From positions 1 to 15,491 of the forward strand of contig JAGSPS010000075.1 of the NCBI GenBank assembly GCA_018262315.1: a DNA stretch of 15,491 bases, read 5' to 3'. The notes under the pieces are model-generated. The model was not told the DNA's origin. It did no database searches and saw nothing but the letters and a program-made list of their open reading frames with translations. The first letter of the stretch is position 1. The number at the start of each line of letters is the position of its first letter. The translations under genes were made by a program, and so were the position numbers. Shown here in pieces: positions 7,585-15,491 of this stretch. This DNA is from Deltaproteobacteria bacterium. GTDB taxonomy: Bacteria; Myxococcota_A; UBA9160; PR03.

Positions 7585-8019
7585 ATGGCACCGCTGCGCG
7601 ACCTCCAACTCGGTCGCACCCTGACACTCCCGAAGCGCCTGCTCACCCAGAGCTTCTCGAGGTCGGGCGGAGCCGGCGGCCAGAACGTCAACAAAGTAGA
7701 AACCAAAGTCGACCTCCGCCTCGACCTCGACGCCGCCGAGCCGTTCCTCGGCCCCACGAAAACCCATCGCCTCCGCACCAAACTGAGCAACCGCCTCGAC
7801 GCCGACGGCCAACTCCACCTCACCTGCGACGAACACCGCGAACGCAACCGCAACCTGGAAACCGCCATCGCGCGCATGGAACGACTCATCGCATCCGCAA
7901 TGATCGAGCCGCGCAAGCGGCGAGCCACCAAACCCACCCGAGGCTCCAAAGAACGCCGCCTCGATGCCAAGAAGCGCCGATCACAAACCAAGAAGCACCG
8001 AGCGAAGGACGACTTCTGA
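7585..8019 (+). CDS. arfB: Peptidyl-tRNA hydrolase ArfB (ribosome rescue)
   Basis: A 144-residue release-factor-like protein that frees stalled ribosomes by hydrolysing peptidyl-tRNA without needing a stop codon. The catalytic GGQ motif is at residues 31-33 within SRSGGAGGQNVNK. There is no stop-codon recognition domain. The C-terminal tail, from about residue 110 (EPRKRRATKPTRGSKERR, then further KKRR and KKHR clusters), is the basic extension that enters the empty mRNA channel in ArfB/YaeJ. Length and layout fit ArfB rather than PrfA, PrfB or PrfH. ATG 7585 fits the family N-terminus, though no clear ribosome site precedes it. It lies 47 bases from the divergent GH1 start and 64 bases before glgB, with a hairpin between. 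Confidence 0.93.
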   Translation: MAPLRDLQLGRTLTLPKRLLTQSFSRSGGAGGQNVNKVETKVDLRLDLDAAEPFLGPTKTHRLRTKLSNRLDADGQLHLTCDEHRERNRNLETAIARMERLIASAMIEPRKRRATKPTRGSKERRLDAKKRRSQTKKHRAKDDF

Positions 8020-8026
8020 CCCACCC

Positions 8027-8057
8027 GCCTGGCAACCAAGCCGCCGGTTGCCCAGGC
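8027..8057 (+). terminator. Hairpin between arfB and glgB
   Basis: GCCTGGCAACC (8027-8037) pairs with GGTTGCCCAGGC (8046-8057) to give an 11-bp stem with one bulged C and an 8-base loop, starting eight bases after the arfB stop. A short A/T-containing stretch (ATCAAAG) follows but no T-run, so it is a weak terminator candidate. It also leaves AAAGGGG, the possible glgB ribosome site, just downstream. Confidence 0.4.
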
Positions 8058-8083
8058 AACATCAAAGGGGCAGCTTCCCGACG

Positions 8084-9991
8084 ATGTCTGCCCCGAGCGC
8101 GCTGTCCGACCAGGATCTGTACCTGTTCAACGAAGGCAGCCACCTCCGGCTCTACGAAAAACTCGGCGCACACCCCACCGTCGTCGACGGCAGACCCGGC
8201 GTCCGCTTCGCAGTCTGGGCCCCGAACGCCGAGTTCGCCTCCGTCGTCGGCGACTGGAACGGCTGGAAACGCGAATCCCACCCGCTGCGTCCGCGCGCCC
8301 ACTCCGGCATCTGGGAAGGCTTCGTCCCCGACGTCGGCATCGGCGCCGTCTACAAGTTCCACCTGCGTTCGCGTGCGAGACACTACCGGGTGGACAAGGC
8401 CGACCCCTTCGCAATACGCGCCGAGGTGTCTCCGCGAACCGCCTCGATCGTGTGGAACCTCGACTACCAGTGGGGCGACAAGGAGTGGCTCGAAGCGCGC
8501 GCACAAAAGCGCGGCCTCGCCGAGCCCATCTCGATCTACGAACTCCACGTCGGCTCGTGGCGCCGCGTCGCCGAAGACGGCAACCGCTCGCTCTCCTACC
8601 GCGAACTGGCGCCGCTGCTCGCCGACTACGCGCGCAGCATGGGCTTCACCCACGTCGAGTTGCTGCCCGTGATGGAGCACCCGTTTTTCGGCTCCTGGGG
8701 CTACCAGACCACCGGCTACTTCGCCGCGTCGAGCTGCTACGGAAGCCCGCAAGACCTGATGTACTTGATCGACCTGCTGCACCAGAACGGCGTCGGCGTG
8801 CTGCTCGACTGGGTCCCCTCCCACTTTCCGACCGATGAGCACGGCCTCGGTTTCTTCGACGGCACCCACCTCTTCGAACACGGCGACCCGCGGCAGGGCT
8901 TCCACCCGGATTGGGGCTCGTGCATCTTCAACTACGGCCGCCACGAAGTGCGCAGCTTCCTGTTGTCGAGCGCGCTCTTCTGGCTCGACGTCTTTCACGC
9001 CGACGGTCTGCGCGTCGACGCCGTCGCGTCGATGCTCTACCTCGACTACTCGCGCAAGGAAGGCGCGTGGATCCCGAACGAGTACGGCGGCCGCGAAAAC
9101 CTCGCCGCCGTCTCGTTCTTGCGCCGCCTCAACGAAGAGGTCTACCGCCACCATCCGGACGTACACATGATCGCGGAAGAATCGACGTCGTGGCCGATGG
9201 TGTCGCGCCCCACCTACGCGGGTGGTCTCGGCTTCGGCATGAAGTGGGACATGGGTTGGATGCACGACGCGCTGGCCTATGTCTCGCACGATCCGGTGCA
9301 CCGCTCCTTCCACCACAGCGACCTCACCTTCCGCATGCTCTACGCCTTCACCGAGAACTTCGTGCTGCCGCTCTCGCACGACGAAGTGGTGCACGGCAAG
9401 GGATCCCTGCTCGGCAAGATGCCCGGCGACGACTGGCAGAAGTTCGCCAACCTGCGCGCGCTCTACGGTTCGATGTGGACGCAACCGGGCAAGAAACTGC
9501 TCTTCATGGGTTGCGAGTTCGCCCAGCGCGCGGAGTGGAACCACGATGCCAGCCTCGAGTGGAACCTGCTCGAGTGGAATCCGCACCGCGGCATGCAGCG
9601 CTGGGTACGCGACCTCAACACGCTCTACCGCGGCGAGCCCGCGCTCCACGAACTCGACTGCGACCCCGCCGGCTTCGCCTGGATCGACTGCAACGACAGC
9701 AGCACGAGCACCCTCGTCTACCTGCGGCGCGGCAGTTCCACACCCGACACGGTCGCCGTCGCGTGCAACTGGACGCCGGTGCCGCGTCCCGGCTTCCGGC
9801 TCGGCGTCCCGCACGGCGGCTTCTGGCGCGAACTGCTCAACAGCGATTCCGCGTGGTACGGCGGCAGCGATCTCGGCAACGGCGGCGGCGTCGCGGCGCA
9901 ACCGGTTCCCTGGCACGGACAGCCGCACTCGATCGTGATCACGTTGCCTCCCCTCGCGGTGGTGATCCTGAAGGGCGGACCGACGGCTTGA
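8084..9991 (+). CDS. glgB: 1,4-alpha-glucan branching enzyme
   Basis: A 635-residue GH13 enzyme that cuts alpha-1,4-glucan and rejoins it as alpha-1,6 branches during glycogen synthesis in the cytoplasm. It has a CBM48 module (about residues 20-120: FAVWAPNAEFASVVGDWNGW) and then the catalytic barrel starting SIYELHVGSWRR. Catalytic residues are D312 (LRVDAV), E365 (MIAEES) and D433 (LSHDEVVHGK). The C-terminal beta domain ends near VVILKG. It lacks the extra N-terminal domain of the roughly 730-residue E. coli enzyme and so belongs to the short form. The start MSAPSALSDQDLYLFNEG is chosen because the family's LYLFNEG begins right after it; AAAGGGG lies 13 bases upstream. Its last bases overlap the start of glnE. 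No other glg gene is in the window, and the GH1 gene nearby is on the other strand. Confidence 0.95.
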   Translation: MSAPSALSDQDLYLFNEGSHLRLYEKLGAHPTVVDGRPGVRFAVWAPNAEFASVVGDWNGWKRESHPLRPRAHSGIWEGFVPDVGIGAVYKFHLRSRARHYRVDKADPFAIRAEVSPRTASIVWNLDYQWGDKEWLEARAQKRGLAEPISIYELHVGSWRRVAEDGNRSLSYRELAPLLADYARSMGFTHVELLPVMEHPFFGSWGYQTTGYFAASSCYGSPQDLMYLIDLLHQNGVGVLLDWVPSHFPTDEHGLGFFDGTHLFEHGDPRQGFHPDWGSCIFNYGRHEVRSFLLSSALFWLDVFHADGLRVDAVASMLYLDYSRKEGAWIPNEYGGRENLAAVSFLRRLNEEVYRHHPDVHMIAEESTSWPMVSRPTYAGGLGFGMKWDMGWMHDALAYVSHDPVHRSFHHSDLTFRMLYAFTENFVLPLSHDEVVHGKGSLLGKMPGDDWQKFANLRALYGSMWTQPGKKLLFMGCEFAQRAEWNHDASLEWNLLEWNPHRGMQRWVRDLNTLYRGEPALHELDCDPAGFAWIDCNDSSTSTLVYLRRGSSTPDTVAVACNWTPVPRPGFRLGVPHGGFWRELLNSDSAWYGGSDLGNGGGVAAQPVPWHGQPHSIVITLPPLAVVILKGGPTA

Positions 9992-12882
9992 GCGCGCACG
10001 TCGCAGGCCTTTCCGAAGCGTTGGCGAAGGCGCCGGATCCCGAACAGGCCGCGCGTCTCGCCGAAACCGTGCTCGCGGCGGCCGGGCCGGCTCTCGATGC
10101 GGCGGCTGCCCGGCACCCGGACCGCCTCGCGCACGTGCTGCTGGCGCTGTGCGGTGTCGCTCCGTTCTTCGCGAAGTGGCTGCTCCGCGAGCCGGCGTGG
10201 CTCGCGGAACTCGCCGCCGACGATCTGGCCGGGCCGCTCGACCCCGCCGCGCTCGCCGCGCAACTCGACGACGCCCTCGCCGAGGCGGGTGACTCTGGCG
10301 CCGAGCGCGCGCTGCGGCTCTTCAAGTACCGCTGGCTTGCGCGCATCGTCGTGCGCGACTGCGCGCTGCCGCTCGCGGCGAGCGGCGCGACGCTCAGCGA
10401 CCTCTCACGCCTCGCCGAAGTGCTGCTCGACCGCGCGCTGCGCATCGCGCACGCCCGCCTCACGGCGCAACTCGGCCCGCCCGAGTGGCGCGACGCGCAG
10501 GGCCGCGTCGTCCCCGCGCAGTTCTGCGTGCTCGGACTCGGCAAGCTCGGCGGCGAAGAGCTGAACTTCTCGTCCGACGTCGACCTCGTCTACGTGTACA
10601 GCGAGGTCGCCGACGCCACGAGCGGGCCGCAGGAACACGCGCCGCTCGAATGGTTCATGCGACTCGGCCAGGAGTTCGCGCGGCTCGTCGCGGCCGAAAC
10701 CGAGGATCGCTTCCTGTACCGCGTCGATCTCGACCTGCGACCCGAGGGCGACGCCGGCCCGCCCGCCATTTCGGACGCGATGCTCGCCGAATACTACGAG
10801 AACGCGGCCGATCACTGGGAGAAGGTCGCGTTCATGAAGGCGCGACCGGTCGCCGGGGATCTCGAACTCGGCTGGCGCGCCGTGCGCGCGATCCATCCGA
10901 TGATCTACCGCGGCGCAATGGACTACGCAGGCGTGCAACGCATCCGGGCTCTGCAGGAGCGCGTTGGCCACGAACGCGGCGCCGGCGGCGACGGCTTCGA
11001 CGTGAAGCTCGACCCGGGCGGCATCCGCGACGTCGAGTTCGTCGCGCAGGCGCTCCAGCTGCTGCACGGCGGTCGCATCCCGCAGCTGCGCGACCGCTCG
11101 GCGCAGCGTGCGATCGCGCGTCTCGCGGAAGTGAAGCTGCTGCCGGCGGAAACCGCCGCGACGCTCCAGCACGCCTACCTCTTCCTGCGCCGCATCGAGA
11201 ATCGCCTGCAGATGGAAGACGAGCGCCAGCTACACGCGTTGCCGAAGCGGCCCGAGGCGCGGCTGCGGCTGGCGCGCGCGATGGGCTTTTTCGGCGGCGC
11301 CGCGGTCGCGGAGTTCGAAGCGGAACTCGCGCGGCAGCGCGACTGCGTCCGCGCCTTCGGCGCCTCGGTCCAGACCGAGAGCCACGCGGATGCGATTCTC
11401 CAGCTCTTCCTCCGTCACCAGCCGAAGTTGCTCACCAGCCCCGAGACGCGGCCGATGATGGAGGCGCTCGCCGAACAGTTCGCGCGCGAGATCGAAGCCT
11501 CGCCGGATCTCGTGCTGGCACTCAACAACCTCGACCGCTTCGTGCGCGCCGTCGGCAGCCGGCGCTTCTACTACGAGCTGCTGCTCGATCGGCCCGAGCT
11601 GGTCGGCCGCCTCGCCGCGCTCTTCGCCGGCTCGCGTTTCCTCTCCGCCCTGCTCGCGCAGCACCCGCGCCTGATCGAGCCGCTCTTCGACGACCCGAAC
11701 CTGCTGCTCCTCACGCGCGATCAGCTGCGCGCCGACCTCGCGTCGATCCGCCGCGCACTCGATCCCATGGACGAACCCGATTTCGAGCGCGACCTCGACG
11801 CGCTGCGCCTGTTCCACCAGCGGCAGGTGATGAACGTCGGACTGCTCGACGTGGACGAGAAGATCTCGCGCGCCGCCTGCGAGACGGCACTCACCGAGGT
11901 CGCCGAGGTGGCGATCGAGTTCGCGCTCGAGATCGCGCAGCGCGAAGTGGTGCGGGTGCGGGCGCCCGGCGCCGGCGCCGCGGCGGCGCGTTTTCTCGTG
12001 GTCGGGATGGGCAAGCTCGCCACCCGCGAGCTCACATACGGCAGCGATCTCGACCTGATCTTCCTCTACGACCTGCCCGATGCGGCCGCGGCCGACGCGC
12101 CGTTCGCGCAGGAATTCTGCGTGCGCGTCGCACAGCGGCTGATCTCCGCGCTCGAGACGCCGACCGCCAACGGCGCCTGCTACGAGATCGATTCGCGGCT
12201 GCGGCCCTCCGGCAACCAGGGCACGCTCGTCACGTCGCTCGCGGGCCTGCGCGATCACTACGAGACGCTGGCGATGCTGTGGGAGAAACAGGCGTTGCTG
12301 CGCGCGCGACCCGTGGCGGGCGACGCCGCGGCGGGAGCGGCGTTCGAGTCGCTGCGCCGCAGCGTCCTGCAGCGACCGCTCCCCGACGACGCGGCCGCCG
12401 AGATCCACCGTGTGCGGCTGCGCATGGAGCACGAGCTGGCCACTGAAACCGCAACGCGTCACGATCTGAAGCGCGGTCGCGGTGGCCTGCTCGACGTCGA
12501 GGACGCCGTGCAATTCCTCCAGCTCGCGCACGGGCGCAACCATCCCGAGCTGCTCGACGTCGACCGCACCGAACGGCAGATCGAGAAGCTGAGCGCGCTC
12601 GGCCTGCTCGCCCCCGCGCAGGCACGCGTGTTGCGCGACGGTTGGGAGTTCCTCGAACGTCTCGCGAGCCGACTGCGCGTGGTCGAGAACCGCTCGATCA
12701 GCGACCTCGACGAGGAGCGCGGCGATCTCGATGGCCTCGCGCGCCGGCTCGGCTACGCAACGGGCAATCGCGAAGCGAGCGCGCGGCGCGCGCTGCAGGA
12801 CGACTACGCGCGCCACACCCACGCGATCCGGCGCACCTATCTCGAGATCCTCGGCGTCGCGGGTCCCGAAGCACCGGCCTGA
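9988..12882 (+). CDS. glnE: Bifunctional glutamine synthetase adenylyltransferase/deadenylylase
   Basis: A 964-residue enzyme that switches glutamine synthetase off by adenylylation and on by deadenylylation, normally under PII and glutamine control. Two nucleotidyltransferase domains are seen. The N-terminal, deadenylylating one has LGLGKLGGEELNFSSDVDL (182-200; D197 and D199). The C-terminal, adenylylating one has VGMGKLATRELTYGSDLDL (672-690; D687 and D689). Each is followed by a helical GlnE/GlnD-type regulatory segment, for example KLDPGGIRDVEFVAQALQLL. Full length and both Asp pairs are present, so both activities are expected. The start is the least sure point: TTG at 9988 overlaps the glgB stop (TTGA) and gives a family-like N-terminus, and another in-frame TTG stands at 10021. 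The overlap implies translational coupling to glgB. Confidence 0.93.
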   Translation: MSAHVAGLSEALAKAPDPEQAARLAETVLAAAGPALDAAAARHPDRLAHVLLALCGVAPFFAKWLLREPAWLAELAADDLAGPLDPAALAAQLDDALAEAGDSGAERALRLFKYRWLARIVVRDCALPLAASGATLSDLSRLAEVLLDRALRIAHARLTAQLGPPEWRDAQGRVVPAQFCVLGLGKLGGEELNFSSDVDLVYVYSEVADATSGPQEHAPLEWFMRLGQEFARLVAAETEDRFLYRVDLDLRPEGDAGPPAISDAMLAEYYENAADHWEKVAFMKARPVAGDLELGWRAVRAIHPMIYRGAMDYAGVQRIRALQERVGHERGAGGDGFDVKLDPGGIRDVEFVAQALQLLHGGRIPQLRDRSAQRAIARLAEVKLLPAETAATLQHAYLFLRRIENRLQMEDERQLHALPKRPEARLRLARAMGFFGGAAVAEFEAELARQRDCVRAFGASVQTESHADAILQLFLRHQPKLLTSPETRPMMEALAEQFAREIEASPDLVLALNNLDRFVRAVGSRRFYYELLLDRPELVGRLAALFAGSRFLSALLAQHPRLIEPLFDDPNLLLLTRDQLRADLASIRRALDPMDEPDFERDLDALRLFHQRQVMNVGLLDVDEKISRAACETALTEVAEVAIEFALEIAQREVVRVRAPGAGAAAARFLVVGMGKLATRELTYGSDLDLIFLYDLPDAAAADAPFAQEFCVRVAQRLISALETPTANGACYEIDSRLRPSGNQGTLVTSLAGLRDHYETLAMLWEKQALLRARPVAGDAAAGAAFESLRRSVLQRPLPDDAAAEIHRVRLRMEHELATETATRHDLKRGRGGLLDVEDAVQFLQLAHGRNHPELLDVDRTERQIEKLSALGLLAPAQARVLRDGWEFLERLASRLRVVENRSISDLDEERGDLDGLARRLGYATGNREASARRALQDDYARHTHAIRRTYLEILGVAGPEAPA

Positions 12883-12950
12883 CCTCGGTCCGCCCGCTGG
12901 TGCCGTAGCGGCAATCCCCCGTCCAGCCGCTGCGTGGCGAATCCGTCACG

Positions 12951-12962
12951 ACCCGATCGGGT
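12951..12962. promoter_or_regulatory. Perfect 12-bp palindrome upstream of MMPL gene
   Basis: ACCCGATCGGGT reads the same on both strands and lies 82 bases before the GTG of the transporter gene, inside the gap after glnE. Exporter genes often have a dimeric repressor site in such a place, but no regulator gene is next to it and no clear promoter surrounds it; the nearest -10-like word is TAGGAT at 12982. A functional role is inference. Confidence 0.25.
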
Positions 12963-13044
12963 GATCTCGACCGCTGCTCGTTAGGATGCCGCAACTCGCG
13001 CGCCCCCAGCAGGACCGGGGCCGCCGTGCTGGGAAGGAATCGCC

Positions 13045-15267
13045 GTGCGCTCCGAGGCCTCGCTGACATCGCCGTTTGCGCGCATCGGTGCGTGGATCGC
13101 GCGGCGAAGCGGAGCGGTGCTGGCGCTGTTCGCGGTCGCGGTCACGGCGATGGGTTTCTACGGCGCTTCGGTCGAGGAACACCTGTCCGCCGGCGGACTC
13201 GACGTTCCCGGCAGTGAGTCTGCACTCGCCGCCGAGGAAGCGGCGCGCCGCTTCGGCATCGGCGCCGCCGACCTGCTGGTGTTGTACCGCAATCCCGAAG
13301 GCGAAGTGCGCGACGCGGAGTTCGGCTCGCGGATCATCGACGGCCTCGAAGCGGTGCTCACGGACGCGGGCGTGGTGGGCGCAACGACCGTCTACGACAC
13401 CAATCAGAAGACGCTCGTCTCGCGCGACGGGCGCGAGACCCTCGTGGTCGTGTCACTCGCCGGCGACAGCGCCGAGAAGCTCATGACCTTTCGCCGCATC
13501 GAGCCGCTGCTGCGCGCCGTCGAGCCGCCCGTCGAAACGGCGATCGGCGGCCTCGTCGCGTTCACCGTGCTGGTCCAGCAGGTCGCCCGCGAGGACGCCG
13601 CCGCCGCCGAACTGATCGCGCTGCCGTTCGCCGCGCTGCTGACGCTGATCTTCTTCCGTGGCGCCGTGGCCGCGCTGCTGCCGATCGCGATCGGCGCCTT
13701 CTCGCTGGCCGGTTCGGCGGCGCTTGTGCGCTTGGCCGCCCACTTCGCCGAAATCTCGGTCTTCGCGATGAGCGTCGGCGCCTTCCTCGGCCTCGGCCTT
13801 TCGATCGACTACGCGCTGCTGCTGGTGCAGCGCTTCCGCGAAGAGATCGGCCGCGGAATCGACGTGGAGGACGCAGTCGCCGCGACGCTCGATACCGCCG
13901 GCCGCGCCGTCTGGGTCTCGGGCCTCACCGTCACGACGAGTCTCTCGGCGTTGCTGCTCGTTCCCCTGCCGGTACTTCGCAGCGTCTCGATCGGCGGCGT
14001 GCTGGTCATCGCGAGCGCGCTGATCGGCGCGCTTCTGTTGCTCCCGGCGCTGCTCGCCTGGCTCGGCGCGAACGTCAACCGCTGGTCGATCGGCCGCGCG
14101 CGCGACGAGAGCGCACCGAGCCCGTTCTGGCTGCAAGTCGGCGGGCTGTCGATGCGCCACCCGGTGCTCGTGGTGGTCGGCTGCGTGGTCGTCCTCGCCA
14201 CGCTCACGGCTCCGTTCCTGCGGATGCGAAGCGTCATGCCGGACTCGAGCGCACTCGCCCGCGACTCCGAAGTGCGTCGCGTGGACGAGGCGCTCTCGGA
14301 CCCGCTGCGCTTCGATCCGGGCGGCGCCTCCGCGATCCCGGTGATCGTAGACACGCAGGGCTCGCCGCTCGAGCCGGCGACGCTGCGCTCGCTGCGCAGC
14401 TTGATTGCGGGCATCGAAGCGGTGCCCGGCGTGGAGGGCGTGCGCTCGCCGGCACGAGACCTCGATCCCGACGCGCTCACGCCCGAAGCCATGCAGCGCA
14501 AGATGGCGACCGAGCCGACCGCGACGCAGCTCCGCCGCATGATGGACGACGACGCGGCGCTGCTCATCGCGGACAACCGGAATCCGTGGCGTTCGCCCGA
14601 GTCCGCCCGCATCGTCGCCGCGATCCGGGAGGTCCAGCAACCGGGACTCGACACGAAGGTCGGCGGCGCGACCGCGCAGATGGTGGACATGGTGCACACG
14701 CTGCGCGCGTACGGCGGCATCGCGGCGCTGCTCGTCGCGCTCTCGAACTTCGCGATCCTGCTCGTCGCGTTCCGGGCGATCGTCGTGCCGCTGAAGGCCG
14801 TGCTGATGAACGCGGTGTCGCTCGGAGCGAGCTATGGACTGCTGGTCTGGGTGTTCCAGGACGGCCACTTCGCGGATTGGCTCGGCTTCGTGCCGGCCGA
14901 CGGCATCGACCCGACGATTCCGCTCGTGATGTTCGCCGTCGTGTTCGGCCTCTCGATGGACTACGAGGTGTTCCTGCTGAGCCGCATCCAGGAGGAGTGG
15001 AAGCGCGCGCGCGACAACCGCACGAGCGTGACCCTCGGGCTGGCGCGCACGGGCCGCACCATCACCAGCGCCGCGCTGATCCTGCTGGTGGTCGTCGGCG
15101 CCTTCATGACCGGCGACCTGGTCTACGTCAAACAGATGGGCCTCGGCATCGCCGCCGCGATCGCGCTCGACGCCACCCTGGTGCGCGTGCTGCTGGTGCC
15201 GGCGACGATGCAACTGCTCGGCAACTCGAACTGGTGGGCGCCGCGCTGGCTGCGGCCGCGGGCCTGA
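13045..15267 (+). CDS. MMPL/RND-family transporter
   Basis: A 740-residue inner-membrane exporter of the MMPL branch of the RND superfamily. The layout is the expected tandem: one membrane helix (about 22-40), an exported loop (40-185), a block of helices (about 190-350), another helix (about 372-394), a second exported loop (395-560) and a second helix block (about 565-730). The paired Asp-Tyr motifs that carry protons in this family are D255-Y256 (GLGLSIDYALL) and D639-Y640 (FGLSMDYEVFL), each followed by the RxxEE-type cytoplasmic turn. The substrate is unknown; relatives move lipids, hopanoids or hydrophobic compounds. The GTG start is well supported by GAAGGA 6 bases upstream. The gene stands alone, 162 bases after glnE and convergent with the next gene. 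No membrane-fusion or outer-membrane partner is seen. Confidence 0.9.
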   Translation: MRSEASLTSPFARIGAWIARRSGAVLALFAVAVTAMGFYGASVEEHLSAGGLDVPGSESALAAEEAARRFGIGAADLLVLYRNPEGEVRDAEFGSRIIDGLEAVLTDAGVVGATTVYDTNQKTLVSRDGRETLVVVSLAGDSAEKLMTFRRIEPLLRAVEPPVETAIGGLVAFTVLVQQVAREDAAAAELIALPFAALLTLIFFRGAVAALLPIAIGAFSLAGSAALVRLAAHFAEISVFAMSVGAFLGLGLSIDYALLLVQRFREEIGRGIDVEDAVAATLDTAGRAVWVSGLTVTTSLSALLLVPLPVLRSVSIGGVLVIASALIGALLLLPALLAWLGANVNRWSIGRARDESAPSPFWLQVGGLSMRHPVLVVVGCVVVLATLTAPFLRMRSVMPDSSALARDSEVRRVDEALSDPLRFDPGGASAIPVIVDTQGSPLEPATLRSLRSLIAGIEAVPGVEGVRSPARDLDPDALTPEAMQRKMATEPTATQLRRMMDDDAALLIADNRNPWRSPESARIVAAIREVQQPGLDTKVGGATAQMVDMVHTLRAYGGIAALLVALSNFAILLVAFRAIVVPLKAVLMNAVSLGASYGLLVWVFQDGHFADWLGFVPADGIDPTIPLVMFAVVFGLSMDYEVFLLSRIQEEWKRARDNRTSVTLGLARTGRTITSAALILLVVVGAFMTGDLVYVKQMGLGIAAAIALDATLVRVLLVPATMQLLGNSNWWAPRWLRPRA

Positions 15268-15293
15268 TGACCTCGCCGCTCGCCGTTGGCTCG

Positions 15294-15491
15294 CTACGCG
15301 GGAAGTGACGGTCTTGGGCGCGGGGTGCGTTTCGCTGAGGCCCACGAGCAGATCGGACACGCCGTCGCGTCATGGCCGCGCGCCGGACAGTGCTCGCGCC
15401 CGAAGTAGATGAGCTGCAAGTGCCGCTTGCCCCAGGTCGCTTCGGGGAAGACCGCGATGAGATCGCGCTCGGTCTGCACCACGCTGCGGCC
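15294..15491 (-). CDS. nth: Endonuclease III-like protein, C-terminal part
   Basis: Only the last 65 codons are inside the window; the gene starts to the right. The reading VVQTERDLIAVFPEATWGKR, then LQLIYFGREHCPARGHD and CPICSW matches the end of endonuclease III, the DNA glycosylase/AP lyase that removes oxidised pyrimidines. In that family an E-x-x-L, a P-x-x-W, a HGR/FGR and a cysteine cluster come in this order. The helix-hairpin-helix and catalytic Lys/Asp lie outside the window. The cysteine pattern is C-x9-C-x2-C with no fourth cysteine before the stop, unlike the usual C-x6-C-x2-C-x5-C iron-sulfur motif. The stop lies 26 bases from the convergent transporter stop. Confidence 0.75.
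   Translation of the reverse strand, partial: GRSVVQTERDLIAVFPEATWGKRHLQLIYFGREHCPARGHDATACPICSWASAKRTPRPRPSLPA

Noticed and set aside
7886..9928. 680-codon minus-strand open frame opposite glgB
   Set aside because: It mirrors glgB, whose catalytic residues are all present on the plus strand; the composition is typical of antisense GC-rich frames.
11230..12822. 530-codon minus-strand open frame opposite glnE
   Set aside because: Antisense shadow of an intact glnE with both nucleotidyltransferase motifs.
13453..15360. 635-codon minus-strand open frame opposite the MMPL gene
   Set aside because: Dominated by Arg, Asp, His and Gln with no family resemblance; the plus-strand gene is complete and has a good ribosome site.

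Overview
The window is a very GC-rich stretch of bacterial chromosome with ordinary housekeeping and envelope genes. No phage, IS transposase, CRISPR array, rRNA or tRNA is visible. The organism is probably Gram-negative: one enzyme carries a periplasmic signal peptide, one TPR protein carries a lipobox, and there is a MMPL/RND-type exporter. Base composition and gene content would suit a deltaproteobacterial or myxobacterial-type lineage, but the sequence alone does not fix the taxon.

Left part (1-2795). The left edge holds the minus-strand core of a cobalamin riboswitch, cut by the window edge; its target gene lies to the left. Next, on the minus strand, is an exported fusion of cyclohexadienyl dehydratase (PheC) and chorismate mutase (AroQ-gamma), two consecutive steps from chorismate towards phenylalanine. 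It is divergent from amtB, an ammonium channel.

Middle part (2796-6352). A cluster of three GC-rich hairpins precedes a small two-CBS-domain protein. Then comes a TPR lipoprotein gene broken by a frameshift; TPR periodicity suggests a 17-bp deletion between short direct repeats. It is followed by a 99-bp repeat element with perfect 21-bp inverted arms that fills the whole gap to a YbhN/UPF0104-type membrane protein gene. Because the frame opened by the frameshift has no stop, naive gene calling would fuse the lipoprotein and the membrane protein into one false 910-residue product.

Right part (6353-15491). A cytoplasmic family 1 glycoside hydrolase (minus strand) is divergent from arfB, a ribosome-rescue hydrolase. 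Then glgB (glycogen branching enzyme) overlaps glnE (glutamine synthetase adenylyltransferase) by four bases, coupling a carbon-storage gene to a nitrogen-regulation gene. A MMPL transporter follows, and the window ends in the C-terminal part of a convergent nth-like endonuclease III whose Fe-S cysteine motif looks incomplete.

Themes: AmtB and GlnE both belong to the ammonium/glutamine control circuit and both normally answer to PII, yet no PII gene is present here. I found no clear multi-gene novel system. The points most worth a second look are the exported CDT-CM fusion, the repeat element at 5252-5350, the broken TPR gene, and the glgB/glnE overlap.
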